DNA of 64,000 nucleotides from Balanoglossus misakiensis. Its lineage: Eukaryota > Hemichordata. Positions 45,778-58,490 of the stretch are shown here, piece by piece; position 1 is the stretch's first letter; the number at the start of each line of letters is the position of its first letter. Made by a program: the position numbers and the translations under genes. The DNA is taken from positions 19,654,001-19,718,000 of the forward strand of contig CM082576.2 of NCBI GenBank assembly GCA_040954595.2. The letters run 5' to 3'. The notes beneath the pieces were generated by a model. The model ran no database searches and was not told where the DNA came from. It saw only the letters and a program-made list of their open reading frames with translations.

Positions 45778-47267
45778 TCCTGTTTCAAAATGACCTACAT
45801 TACACGTCCTATACACATGTTTTGCATGTTATGATTGGTTTATCCGCTTCTCTTAGGTCCACTTGCGGCACGCTGATTGGAGGGACCTTGTAGGTTAGGT
45901 CTTATTATTATGTATTATTCACTAGACCTTGTAGGTTAGGTCTTATTACTATGCATTTTTCGCTTTACAGCTCCCTGATTGGTTAACGTGTCAGTCTGGT
46001 CCCCCATGTGTTCACTGCCTCATAATACAGGACCTTGTAGGTTAGGTCATATTAATATGTATTTATTCACCATACAGCTCCCTGATTGGTTAACGTGTCA
46101 GTCTGGTCTCCCAGTGTTCACTGCCTCATTGTGAAATGTCCCATGTGCTTCCTGGCTAGCGTTGTGGTAACACATTATTCGGTATGTCCGCAGATCATTC
46201 ATTAATTTTCTGAGAAATAGCCTGACTGATACTATCTCCAACATAAACTGCACCCTGGAAAGATTAAATGATTTTTAGATGGACTTTGAAAACTGATTAA
46301 CACATCTAAGCATTTTTGCTAACAGTTGTATATTTTCTTAAATCACCCTCCTACTTCTCATCATCAATATTATTATTGTTGTTTTACTATTTTAAAGTAA
46401 ATTTGTTTTGACGTAGATGTTGTGAAAAGGAGTACGTTGTCTGTTTATACATTCGTATATTGTTTTCATAAAAATGGAACTATGACGGTGCAGCTTCGTG
46501 AAAGAAGTACAATAAAAGTAATCATACCTGTAAAGCAACTAATGAGGTATCCCAATTAAAGAAATGCAATGCTATTCTAAACAGTTCTATTGTAAGATAT
46601 TTTTGGTTTACTCGAATGAATAGCACACACTTCGTATTCAGCCAGGTGTTACACGAAGTGATGCGCTGAAAAGCATTACGTAACAAAACACTAGCCCATT
46701 TCAACAAACCGCCACTGGAAATAAAATAAAAAAATTCTCCTGGCAATTTTTATTTCGAGTATCTAGTTCACAGTATCACAAAAAAATGCCATGAATAGTG
46801 AAGGAAATGTTAAATCCAATCATTATATGAGTGCCTTTCTTTATACACTGGGATCGAGCTTCGACAACGCGCAGGCAGCATGCCAGACAGAATACGACAA
46901 CTGTATTCAGAAAGTACAAAAGACTTTGCATAACGAGGCAGTGAAAATTGGAGACCTACACATTAACCAATCAGGGAGCTGACAATTGAATAAATGCATG
47001 TTAATAAGACCTAACCTACAAGGTCCTGCATAATGAGGCAGTGAACACTGGAGGACCAGACCTACACATTAACCAATCAGGGAGCTGTAAAGTGAATAAT
47101 ACATAGTAATAAGACCTAACCTACAAGGTCTAGTGAATAATACATAATAATAAGACCTAACACATAAGGTCCCTCCAATCACCGTGCCTCAAGTGGACCT
47201 AAGATTACCAGATGGACCAATCACAGATGTCGGTACATATGTCATGGACCTGACTTATGAAACAGGA
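45778..47267. mobile_element. 1,490-bp TIR element with long inverted ends (hAT-like target site)
   Basis: Ends TCCTGTTTCA and TGAAACAGGA are inverted repeats that extend inward, with gaps, over about 300 bp per side. CTTAGGTCCACTTG and CCTTGTAGGTTAGGTC on the left match their complements near 47,100-47,210. The left palindrome arm gives an empty site (GGTCACATTCAGAATTACC, inverted near 26,340). The filled site reads CACATTAG-element-CCGTTCAG, which fits an 8-bp target duplication with decay, as in hAT elements. A 107-bp sub-repeat at the left end is partly duplicated (45,921 and 46,028). No transposase is present. Confidence 0.75.
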
Positions 47268-50209
47268 CCGTTCAGAACTACCTAGTCTATGCCCGGCAGT
47301 GTTCTGTTCGCTTTGCTTCCAAAACTAATGTCTGGCCTCACTCATGCCACTTGCCCAATAAACTAATACCCCTTGCTGGGAATTATGATGTAACTAGCGT
47401 CGCTTTGAAGCCTATCACATTACTGAACAGTGTTGATTTGGTGTAAGATTATAGTGAAGGCAGGGCTTATTACATTGAAAATGCTACCCAACCTTAATTA
47501 CACGTATGTATATCCTTTGTCTAATCATTGGAAAAACAATGTACATGTACCAAAGACTAAGTAGCTATTTGAAGGTGAATCGCAAGTGGGCACTTTTATT
47601 ACTTAACCTCAAGCAGTCGGTTAGCTACCGTATACTAAGACAAACATTCCTGGTGTAATTAACATCACTGTCATTAGTAATATCTATCTCCAATCAGTAT
47701 CAGTTCTGCCTTTATGTTATTTTAAGTCAATTGTCAAGGTTCATGTACATATATTACAGCTTAACTGTCTTGTCAAAAACTTACGCATGTACATGTACCT
47801 AATTCTAGGCTTACCTGTAGGGTTAGAGATACAGTGTTTTATATTAATATGCATTAATATGAAACTAAAATTTGATGGTTAATTTAAGACCCCCCTGAGC
47901 AATGGTAACCTCGTTAAATATGTGCATATCTAATTCTAGGCTATTCAGCTGAAGTAGAAACCTGGACATGGACAACTTCGGGGTCAAAATCTTTTGACAA
48001 ACATTTGTGTGATCTTGGGTAAACTTTGACCTACATTCCTATATTTTAGCATCCGGAGCAGATACAACCTTGACACTTGGAGTGATGGAACTATTTGATT
48101 GAGTATTATGTCTTGCCTCATTAATTATGTACTTACCTAATGCCAGCCTAACCAATAGGGCTGGAAGTCTGGCTTTTTGGACATGATAAATTTGAGATCA
48201 ACATTTTTCTACAGCAGCCAGCCTTCTCTTAAAAAGAATGGACAATATAAAGGCTTTGATGGTATACTGAACTTTTGACTCCCTCCCTGAGACTGTGTGC
48301 CAATGACGGGATAGCCTACTCAGCGTTGGGTAGATCCTAAGAAGGCCTCAGCCAGGCATCAAATACAAAAAGCGGAAATCCAAGCTTTAATGGTGGGTTA
48401 CATCGTTAACTTCCCTGCAGAGCTGATTTCTCAGACTGTGAGCCAATGACGGGTAAAGCCCCTAGGTAGGGGCCACCTAAGACAGGCCGGTCATGCTTTA
48501 ATCACAAAGAAGGGCAAGTTTAGTCTTACCACAACTTTGTCTGCTGTATATGCTTCATAAAGATTGCAGAGTATTTTGAGAATACATTGTGTTAAGGCAG
48601 TGTGACCAGCTAAAAAGTACTGGCAAACACAGCCAATGTGTAATGAAAAACATCTAATTTGGCTGAATAAAAGACATAAAACACAGCAAAAGCACTGTGA
48701 CTAGCTGAGACATAATACTCCATTATGCAGTTCCATCACTCCAAGTGTCAGGGATGTATCTGTGCCGGATGCCAAGATATAGGAATGTAGGTCAAAGTTT
48801 ACCCAAGATCACCCAACATTTTGTCAAAAGATTTTGACCCCAAAGTTGTCCATGTCCAGGTTTCTACCGCAACTGGATAGCCTAGAATTAGATATGTACA
48901 TATTTAATGAGGTTACCATGGATCAAGGCAGTCCTAAGTAAACCATCAAATTTTTAGTTTCATGTTAATTCATGTTAATATAAAACGCTGTATCTCTAAC
49001 CCACTGGTATGCCATTCTGTGTTTCATGCTATCCAATATGGGTAAGTAGGTAAAAAGTCACCCTAGGCCATTTGAAATTTTGCTGAAAAAATCTCGTCTC
49101 TTACATATGTACATTTGGTAAAAGGGAAATTTTAATCACGGAGTAGAACATATTCATAAAAAATATTTGAGGGAAAGAAGGAAGTTTTTCATAGCTTTGG
49201 TGCGTCAAATAGTAGAGAGGTTCCCTTGTTATCCTTAGACTCAAACTCAGAGTTTCCAATCTTTCAGTATTTTCATGATATTACTTTCCATCTTAGATTT
49301 GTTCATCTAAACAAACTGACTGATAGGTATACATGAACATTTTATTGACTAATGAATGTGCCTGTATGTTGCAATTTAAAGAAGTCAGATATTAAACGAG
49401 CGCCACACCTGTTTTAATCAGCCTCCATATGGAGGATACACATCGCAGAGAGATGACAAACCCCATGCAAATTCAAGTAATATGGCTCAATGGTGCTGAT
49501 TTTAAAGGATAGGTGGATGATTTGAAAAATGTTATTGTGGAAAAAGATGTGTAAAATTTGGCAGCTTGTGAGGCTTTAATTGTAAAATCTTTGAAATGTG
49601 TTTTACTCTTTAGGTCCAATTTTGTATATGTCAATATACCATTGGGACCAATGTGAAATTGTTCTAAACTCAGAAACTCAAGAAGGTACTGGTCAGATTG
49701 CTTTAGAAATTGGTGTGTATTTATGTTATTGAGACTTTATACAGATTTTATTTTTCATTTTTGAAGTATATTTTTGGGGTGATTTTGGTCGTCATATACT
49801 CAGAAACCTCTACCCACATTTTTTTTAAAATTTGGTTTGCATGTTCTTAGGTGTGATTTTATGACAATTTAACAAACCCAGTGATGGAAGTGACAATATT
49901 GTTTTTTTTTTTTTTTGGCAATTTCTGCCATTTTTGTCTGATTGCTTTGCAATTTAGTTTGCAGTTTCTAGGGAATTCTTACTGTGGTGCACAAAATTCA
50001 CAAAGGTGATTTACTATCCTCATGCGCTTTGTTGAACTGGCACCCTGTTGCAAAACAGACATTACAACACTCTTTGAATTGAATTCATAGCTACCAATTT
50101 TTCGGGGGTGTAGCACCTTTTTTATGCCTAAAACTTTGATCGAGAACTTCAAATTAAATGCAACCCTCCAAATATTTGCAATATTTCAGGTATAATGATT
50201 TAATTTTAA

Positions 50210-50870
50210 AGCATAAATTTTGATGTATTCATAATCATTAAGAGAAACACATTTTGAAAATAGAATATTAATCACACTAGCAGTCATAATACTTTTGAAT
50301 CATCACTAAAGAACATATAGAAAAATTAAACAGGTTTTAATTATTTATATTTGAACGCAAAGCGTAAATTCCCTTGTGCCATGGAATTGACAATCTGCAA
50401 CTGGTGGGGTCCTTCTGCCAGTAAAAAGCATCAGATAAATTCTGCATGCTCATCACCGAGGCAATTTAGGTGTACTTTTGTACTTTGAGAACTGTCGGTT
50501 TTCGCAACTGAAACTATGTTCACAGGACAGAGGAAAAACTAGAATGACAACAGCTATGTAAGCTAACAAAAGGAACACAGAGCATAGTTCTCCATACTCA
50601 CATTTTAATGCAATAATTTTTGCTGAAACTGGGGCGTCCGTGGGCAGGCAAAGGCAGTTCTAACTCGACTTGCAAATAAGGCCCATGTCTCTTGTTCGCT
50701 GAGATTGTCTGGTTCTAATAATAGCTGTAAGAACTTGATCATTGACCGAACTGTTGGTTCAATTTTGCAACATTTTATGATTTCAAGCTGTGCAATATTT
50801 GCAACTCAGTTTCAACTTTGGTTGGAGGGATGATGATGAAGCCATTTCACTGACAAAATAGCGCTACTGA
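50210..50870 (-). repeat. Dispersed block with hAT-like relic, outer right arm
   Basis: Inverted relative to the copies at 36.5-37.1 and 43.5-44.0 kb (GCGTAAATTCCCTTGTGCC at 50,361 against their complement). It is in the same orientation as the left-arm piece at 27.5-28.2 kb. So this block occurs twice in each palindrome arm. Confidence 0.65.
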
Positions 50871-51299
50871 CTGATGTCAATGTTTGTTTACAGTCGAATG
50901 CATTGCCATCATAAAAATACATGTGAGAAATTTCTTATGTGTATGATACACACTTTTGTGCATGACTGCAAACTCTGTTACAGTTGTGAAATTCTAAGGG
51001 TTGAATTCATTGGGTAGAATTCATGTTTTTTGGATTCTTAAACAACCAGTCACGAAAGCTAAGTGGTTACCTCAGAGAAACTGTGTTAAATTTGGTCATC
51101 AATTGCTTTAAATCACACAAGACATTCCCAGAGCTAAAGTTACTGCAGCAGTCAGTTTCAACTCAGCTTGCAAATTGGGATCATGTCTTGTGTTCATCAA
51201 GACTGTCTGTAGTCGAGTTGACAGTCCTATGGGGTCAATGATGAACCTACAAATGTTCTTTCCAATGAAATTGTTATAAATCTAATATTCAGGATTTGC

Positions 51300-52140
51300 A
51301 TTCATACCTTAAACAATATAACTGTATTGCAAATATGGCAACTCTTCTAAGTTACATTGGAACACCTTCTCGCCACTGTTTGTGCCAAAATGGTGAATAA
51401 GCTTTCATTTTCAAGCCTTAACATAGGCACCCAAAACAAGACAACAGCATTTCAAATATGGCATTTTTTGTTCAACTCTTCTCATTTGCATAGTCCAAAA
51501 TGGCCGCCAAACTCCACTAACATGTAAATTTCCTATGGTCGTCTTAAATAGCGTGTAGTATCGCATTTGAAGGGTTTTCATCAATATGGGTACCTAAAAC
51601 AATTTCAACGTGGTTGACATTGCAATGTTAGACAGCTGTTCTAATTTGCATAATCTAGAATGGCCGACAAACTTCTCTAACATGTAAATTTACTATGGTT
51701 GTCTTTAATAGTGTGTAATATCGCATTTGCAGGGTTTTCATCAATATGGGTACCTAAAACAATTTCAACGTCGTTGACATGGCAATATTAGACAGCTGTT
51801 CTAATTTGCATAATCCAAAATGGCCACCAAACTCTTCTTAAATGTAAATTTCCCTGTTTTGTCTTATATGGTGCCTAAAATCGCATTTGCAGGGTTTTCA
51901 TCAATATGGGTAACTAAAACAATTTCAGCATGGTTGACATGGCAATATTAGACAACTGTTCTAATTTGCATAATCCAAAATGGCTGACAAACTTCTCTAA
52001 CATGTAAATTTCCCTGGTTTGTCTTATATGGTGTGTAATATCGCATTTTCACGGTTTTAATTAATATGGGTACCTAAAACAATTTCAACGTGGTTGACAT
52101 GGCAATATTAGACAACTGTTCTAATTTGCATAATTCGAAC
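51300..52140 (+). repeat. 160-bp tandem repeat, about 5 units
   Basis: The word CAATATGGGTA lies at 51,582, 51,742, 51,902 and 52,062, an exact 160-bp period. Each unit holds TCTAATTTGCATAAT, AAAATGGCCGCCAAAC-like, GTAAATTTCC and a GTGTGTAATATCGCATTT run. Fewer, more decayed units occur at 18.83-19.20 kb (inverted) and 17.25-17.61 kb. This explains most of the length difference between the palindrome arms. Confidence 0.9.
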
Positions 52141-52743
52141 ACCTGCTGGATAATTTAATTTTTGCCCTTCTTGTCCCATGATTATATGTGTAATATCTCA
52201 TTTTCAATGTGTTTACATGTATATATGCAGAATCCATTTCAAACTAAGTGGGCATATTGTAGCGCCAATCTTATTTCTTAATCCGCACCACAGAACTGAT
52301 GCAAGGTTTAGGACTGGAAATGTATGTGGCCATTGGCCGACACCCCGGGCGAGAGGTCTCCAATTATTTTCAGCACGTAGTGTGCTTCCCGGTTGATAAC
52401 ATCAATATGTGTAAATGCCAAAAACCCGACCTATTGTAATACCAGTCAAATTTTCTTTTTCATTTACCATTTTTCTCTTGCATATGAAGGTTTTTCTTAA
52501 AGAGTACATACCCATATACATTTGTATGGGAGCACACATCCCCATCCCCTGCCAACAATAATTGGACAACTTTATTCTTCTTATACTTCTTTTTAGTCTA
52601 AACATTCATATAGAGAAGGCAACATGTTCTTGAAGCTGCTGACTATGGAAATATGATGAAGTACATTTTCCTAGTTGTACATGTACAGTATGATAGGCCC
52701 AATGTACCAATTGGAGATGTGTGCCTTACAGGCAACATACATG

Positions 52744-55700
52744 TAGCTCTGCATGGGCTGGTTAATCAATGTTGACGCAAAGGTTGACCCTACCAAACAC
52801 TCAAAATTAATGGGCACGACACTGGCCACTAGCTCTGCATGGCCTGGTTAATCAATGTTGACGCAAAGGTTGACCCCACCAAACACTCAAAATTGATGGG
52901 CACGACACTGGCCACTAGCTCTGCATGGCCTGGTTAATCAATGTTGACGCAAAGGTTGACCCCACCAAACACTCAAAATTGATGGGCACGACACTGGCCA
53001 CTAGCTCTGCATGGCCTGGTTAATCAATGTTGACGCAAAGGTTGACCCCACCAAACACTCAAAATTGATGGGCACGACACTGGCCACTAGCTCTGCATGG
53101 CCTGGTTAATCAATGTTGACGCAAAGGTTGACCCCACCAAACACTCAAAATTGATGGGCACGACACTGGCCACTAGCTCTGCATGGCCTGGTTAATCAAT
53201 GTTGACGCAAAGGTTGACCCCACCAAACACTCAAAATTGATGGGCACGACACTGGCCACTAGCTCTGCATGGCCTGGTTAATCAATGTTGACGCAAAGGT
53301 TGACCCCACCAAACACTCAAAATTGATGGGCACGACACTGGCCACTAGCTCTGCATGGCCTGGTTAATCAATGTTGACGCAAAGGTTGACCCCACCAAAC
53401 ACTCAAAATTGATGGGCACGACACTGGCCACTAGCTCTGCATGGCCTGGTTAATCAATGTTGACGCAAAGGTTGACCCCACCAAACACTCAAAATTGATG
53501 GGCACGACACTGGCCACTAGCTCTGCATGGCCTGGTTAATCAATGTTGACGCAAAGGTTGACCCCACCAAACACTCAAAATTGATGGGCACGACACTGGC
53601 CACTAGCTCTGCATGGCCTGGCTAATCAAGGTTGACGCAAAGGTTGACCCCACCAAACACTCAAAATTGATGGGCACGACACTGGCCCCTAGCTCTGCAT
53701 GGCCTGGCTAATCAAGGTTGACGCAAAGGTTGACCCCACCAAACACTCAAAATTAATGGGCACGACACTGGCCACTAGCTCTGCATGGCCTGGTTAATCA
53801 ATGTTGACGCAAAGGTTGACCCCACCAAACACTCAAAATTGATGGGCACGACACTGGCCACTAGCTCTGCATGGCCTGGTTAATCAATGTTGACGCAAAG
53901 GTTGACCCCACCAAACACTCAAAATTGATGGGCACGACACTGGCCACTAGCTCTGCATGGCCTGGTTAATCAATGTTGATGCAAAGGTTGACCCCACCAA
54001 ACACTCAAAATTGATGGGCACGACACTGGCCACTAGCTCTGCATGGCCTGGTTAATCAATGTTGACGCAAAGGTTGACCCCACCAAACACTCAAAATTGA
54101 TGGGCACGACACTGGCCACTAGCTCTGCATGGCCTGGTTAATCAATGTTGACGCAAAGGTTGACCCCACCAAACACTCAAAATTGATGGGCACGACACTG
54201 GCCACTAGCTCTGCATGGCCTGGTTAATCAATGTTGACGCAAAGTTGACCCCACCAAACACTCAAAATTGATGGGCACGACACTGGCCACTAGCTCTGCA
54301 TGGCCTGGTTAATCAATGTTGACGCAAAGGTTGACCCCACCAAACACTCAAAATTGATGGGCACGACACTGGCCACTAGCTCTGCATGGCCTGGTAAATC
54401 AATGTTGACGCAAAGGTTGACCCCACCAAACACTCAAAATTGATGGGCACGACACTGGCCACTAGCTCTGCATGGCCTGGTTAATCAATGTTGACGCAAA
54501 GGTTGACCCCACCAAACACTCAAAATTAATGGGCACGACACTGGCCACTAGCTCTGCATGGCCTGGTTAATCAATGTTGACGCAAAGGTTGACCCCACCA
54601 AACACTCAAAATTGATGGGCACGACACTGGCCCCTAGCTCTGCATGGCCTGGCTAATCAAGGTTGACGCAAAGGTTGACCCCACCAAACACTCAAAATTA
54701 ATGGGCGCGACACTGGCCACTAGCTCTGGCCTGGCTCATCAATGTTGACGCAAAGGTTGACCCCACCAAACACTCAAAATTGATGGGCACGACACTGGCC
54801 ACTAGCTCTGGCCTGGCTAATCAAGGTTGACGCAAGGGTTGACCCCACCAAACACTCAAAATTAATGGGCGCAACACTGGCCACTAAGCTCTGGCCTGGC
54901 TAATCAATGTTGACGCAGGGGTTGACCCCACCAAACACTCAAAATTGATGGGCACGACACTGGCCACTAGCTCTGCATGGCCTGGTTAATCAATGTTGAC
55001 GCAAAGGTTGACCCCACCAAACACTCAAAATTGATGGGCACGACACTGGCCACTAGCTCTGCATGGCCTGGTTAATCAATGTTGACGCAAAGGTTGACCC
55101 CACCAAACACTCAAAATTGATGGGCACGACACTGGCCACTAGCTCTGCATGGCCTGGTTAATCAATGTTGACGCAAAGGTTGACCCCACCAAACACTCAA
55201 AATTGATGGGCACGACACTGGCCACTAGCTCTGCATGGCCTGGTTAATCAATGTTGACGCAAAGGTTGACCCCACCAAACACTCAAAATTAATGGGCACG
55301 ACACTGGCCACTAGCTCTGCATGGCCTGGTTAATCAATGTTGACGCAAAGGTTGACCCCACCAAACACTCAAAATTGATGGGCACGACACTGGCCACTAG
55401 CTCTGCATGGCCTGGCTAATCAAGGTTGACGCAAAGGTTGACCCCACCAAACACTCAAAATTGATGGGCACGACACTGGCCCCTAGCTCTGCATGGCCTG
55501 GCTAATCAAGGTTGACGCAAAGGTTGACCCCACCAAACACTCAAAATTAATGGGCACGACACTGGCCACTAGCTCTGCATGGCCTGGTTAATCAATGTTG
55601 ACGCAAAGGTTGACCCCACCAAACACTCAAAATTGATGGGCACGACACTGGCCACTAGCTCTGCATGGCCTGGTTAATCAATGTTGACGCAAAGGTTGAC

Positions 55701-57940
55701 CCCACCAAACACTCAAAATTGATGGGCACGACACTGGCCACTAGCTCTGCATGGCCTGGTTAATCAATGTTGACGCAAAGGTTGACCCCACCAAACACTC
55801 AAAATTGATGGGCACGACACTGGCCACTAGCTCTGCATGGCCTGGTTAATCAATGTTGACGCAAAGGTTGACCCCACCAAACACTCAAAATTGATGGGCA
55901 CGACACTGGCCACTAGCTCTGCATGGCCTGGTTAATCAATGTTGACGCAAAGGTTGACCCCACCAAACACTCAAAATTGATGGGCACGACACTGGCCACT
56001 AGCTCTGCATGGCCTGGTTAATCAATGTTGCCGCAAAGTTGACCCCACCAAACACTCAAAATTGATGGGCACGACACTGGCCACTAGCTCTGCATGGCCT
56101 GGTTAATCAATGTTGACGCAAAGGTTGACCCCACCAAACACTCAAAATTGATGGGCACGACACTGGCCACTAGCTCTGCATGGCCTGGTTAATCAATGTT
56201 GACGCAAAGGTTGACCCCACCAAACACTCAAAATTGATGGGCACGACACTGGCCACTAGCTCTGCATGGCCTGGTTAATCAATGTTGACGCAAAGGTTGA
56301 CCCCACCAAACACTCAAAATTAATGGGCACGACACTGGCCACTAGCTCTGCATGGCCTGGTTAATCAATGTTGACGCAAAGGTTGACCCCACCAAACACT
56401 CAAAATTGATGGGCACGACACTGGCCCCTAGCTCTGCATGGCCTGGCTAATCAAGGTTGACGCAAAGGTTGACCCCACCAAACACTCAAAATTAATGGGC
56501 GCGACACTGGCCACTAGCTCTGGCCTGGCTCATCAATGTTGACGCAAAGGTTGACCCCACCAAACACTCAAAATTGATGGGCACGACACTGGCCACTAGC
56601 TCTGGCCTGGCTAATCAAGGTTGACGCAAGGGTTGACCCCACCAAACACTCAAAATTAATGGGCGCAACACTGGCCACTAAGCTCTGGCCTGGCTAATCA
56701 ATGTTGACGCAGGGGTTGACCCCACCAAACACTCATAATTGATGGGCACGACACTGGCCACTAGCTCTGGCCTGGCTAATCAAGGTTGACGCAAGGGTTG
56801 ACCCCACCAAACACTCAAAATTTATGGGCACGACACTGGCCACTAAGCTCTGGCCTGGTTAATCAATGTTGACGCAAAGGTTGACCCCACCAAACACTCA
56901 AAATTAATGGGCACGACACTGGCCACTAAGCTCTGGCCTGGTTAATCAATGTTGACGCAAAGGTTGACCCCACCAAACAAAATTAATGGGCACGACACTG
57001 GCCACTAAGCTCTGGCCTGGTTAATCAATGTTGACGCAAAGGTTGACCCCACCAAACACACAAAATTAATGGGCACGACACTGGCCACTAGCTCTGCATG
57101 GCCTGGTTTATCAATGTTGACGCAAAGGTTGACCCCACCAAACACTCAAAATTGATGAGCACGACACTGGCCACTAGCTCTGCATGGCCTGATTAATCAA
57201 TGTTGACGCAAAGGTTGACCCCACCAAACACTCAAAATTAATGGGCACGACACTGGCCACTAGCTCTGCATGGCCTGGTTAATCAATGTTGACGCAAAGG
57301 TTGACCCCACCAAACACTCAAAATTAATGGGCACGACACTGGCCACTAGCTCTGCATGGCCTGGTTTATCAATGTTGACGCAAAGGTTGACCCCACCAAA
57401 CACTCAAAATTGATGGGCACGACACTGGCCACTAGCTCTGCATGGCCTGGTTAATCAATGTTGACGCAAAGGTTGACCCCACCAAACACTCAAAATTAAT
57501 GGGCACGACACTGGCCACTAGCTCTGCATGGCCTGGTTTATCAATGTTGACGCAAAGGTTGACCCCACCAAACACTCAAAATTGATGGGCACGACACTGG
57601 CCACTAGCTCTGCATGGCCTGGTTAATCAATGTTGACGCAAAGGTTGACCCCACCAAACACTCAAAATTAATGGGCACGACACTGGCCACTAAGCTCTGG
57701 CCTGGCTAATCCAGGTTGACGCAAGGGTTAACCCCACCAAACACTCAAAATTAATGGGCGCGACACTGGCCACTAAGCTCTGGCCTGGCTAATCAATGTT
57801 GACGCAGGGGTTGACCCCACCAAACACTCATAATTGATGGGCACGACACTGGCCACTAGCTCTGGCCTGGCTAATCAAGGTTGACGCAAGGGTTGACCCC
57901 ACCAAACACTCAAAATTTATGGGCACGACACTGGCCACTA
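52744..57940. repeat. 86-bp satellite array, about 60 monomers, with higher-order structure
   Basis: The monomer starts TAGCTCTGCATGGCCTGG and ends GGCACGACACTGGCCAC, 86 bp, nearly invariant across most of the array. Short variants lack CATGG (82-83 bp). Variant marks recur about 1,793 bp apart: the GGCTAATCAAGG pair at 53,620 and 55,413, the single-base loss GCAAAGTTGACC near 54,238 and 56,034, and GACGCAGGGGTTGACC at 54,912 and 56,705. So a higher-order unit of about 21 monomers is present twice. A further GACGCAGGGG variant occurs at 57,801. No coding frame runs through it. Confidence 0.97.
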
Positions 57941-58490
57941 CCCTTACCAAAATCGGGTGCACCCGAAAGGCACCCGAAAGAACACACCCCGGGTGCACCT
58001 TTGGTGGCACCCGAAACACACCCCTCAGAACACACCCGAAACCACCTTAAATTGGTCACTTTAGGTGTGTTTCGGGTGTACAAAACAGGTGCATTATAGG
58101 TGCACCCAAAAGGCACCCGAAATAGAACACACCCGAGGTGCACCTTAGGTGGCACCTAAAACACACCCGTATGATATGGTATGGATGCACCCGAAACGCA
58201 CCCGGAACAGCATACTCCGGGTGCACTTTAGGTGGCACCTAAAACACACCCGTATGATATGGTATGGATGCACCCGAAACGCACCCGGAACAGCATACTC
58301 CGGGTGCACTTTAGGTGGCACCTAAAACACACCCATATGATATACTATAGTGCACCTGGAGTATGCTGTTCCGGGTGCGTTTCGGGTGCATCCATAATAT
58401 GTATATGGATGCACCTGAAACGCACCCGGAACAGCATACTCCAGGTGCACTTAAGGTGGCACCGAAAACACACCTGTGATACAGTGTTGG
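57941..58490. repeat. GGTGCACC-rich minisatellite of about 83-bp units
   Basis: Blocks such as GGCACCCGAAA, CCGGGTGCAC and GGTGGCACCTAAAACACACCC recur. The best pair of units (ATGATATGGTATGGATGC at 58,171 and 58,254) gives an 83-bp period. Frames in it are shadows of the repeat. Confidence 0.9.
58350..58450. repeat. 47-bp-stem hairpin inside the minisatellite
   Basis: 58,350-58,396 and 58,404-58,450 are inverted copies with 46 of 47 bases paired and a 7-base spacer (ATATGTA). The stem begins GTGCACCTGGAGTATGC. It arose by inversion of one minisatellite unit beside another, and should extrude as a cruciform or fold as RNA. Confidence 0.92.

Larger units (their letters stand above)
39074..46019 (+). 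repeat. Tandem segmental duplication, second copy (6,946 bp)
   Basis: This second copy lacks the 1,863-bp block and has a longer ATTC microsatellite. After 46,019 the sequence runs on into the intact TIR element, while copy 1 breaks off at the equivalent base. Copy 1 is therefore the one whose right end was cut by the duplication junction. True duplication and an uncollapsed second haplotype in the assembly are both possible. Confidence 0.95.
47268..52738 (-). repeat. Right palindrome arm, outer part
   Basis: Inverted counterpart of 18,110-26,345 without the two left-arm insertions. Clear landmarks are CCAATGACGGGATAGCCTAC (48,301), matching the complement near 25,330, and GGTTTAGGACTGG (52,304), matching the complement near 18,657. 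It ends at GGCAACATAC, immediately beside the 86-bp satellite array. No gene was seen in it. Confidence 0.85.

Noticed and set aside
52744-57940. CRISPR-like regular array
   Set aside because: Units are contiguous 86-bp monomers with no unique spacers, and the setting is an animal genome.
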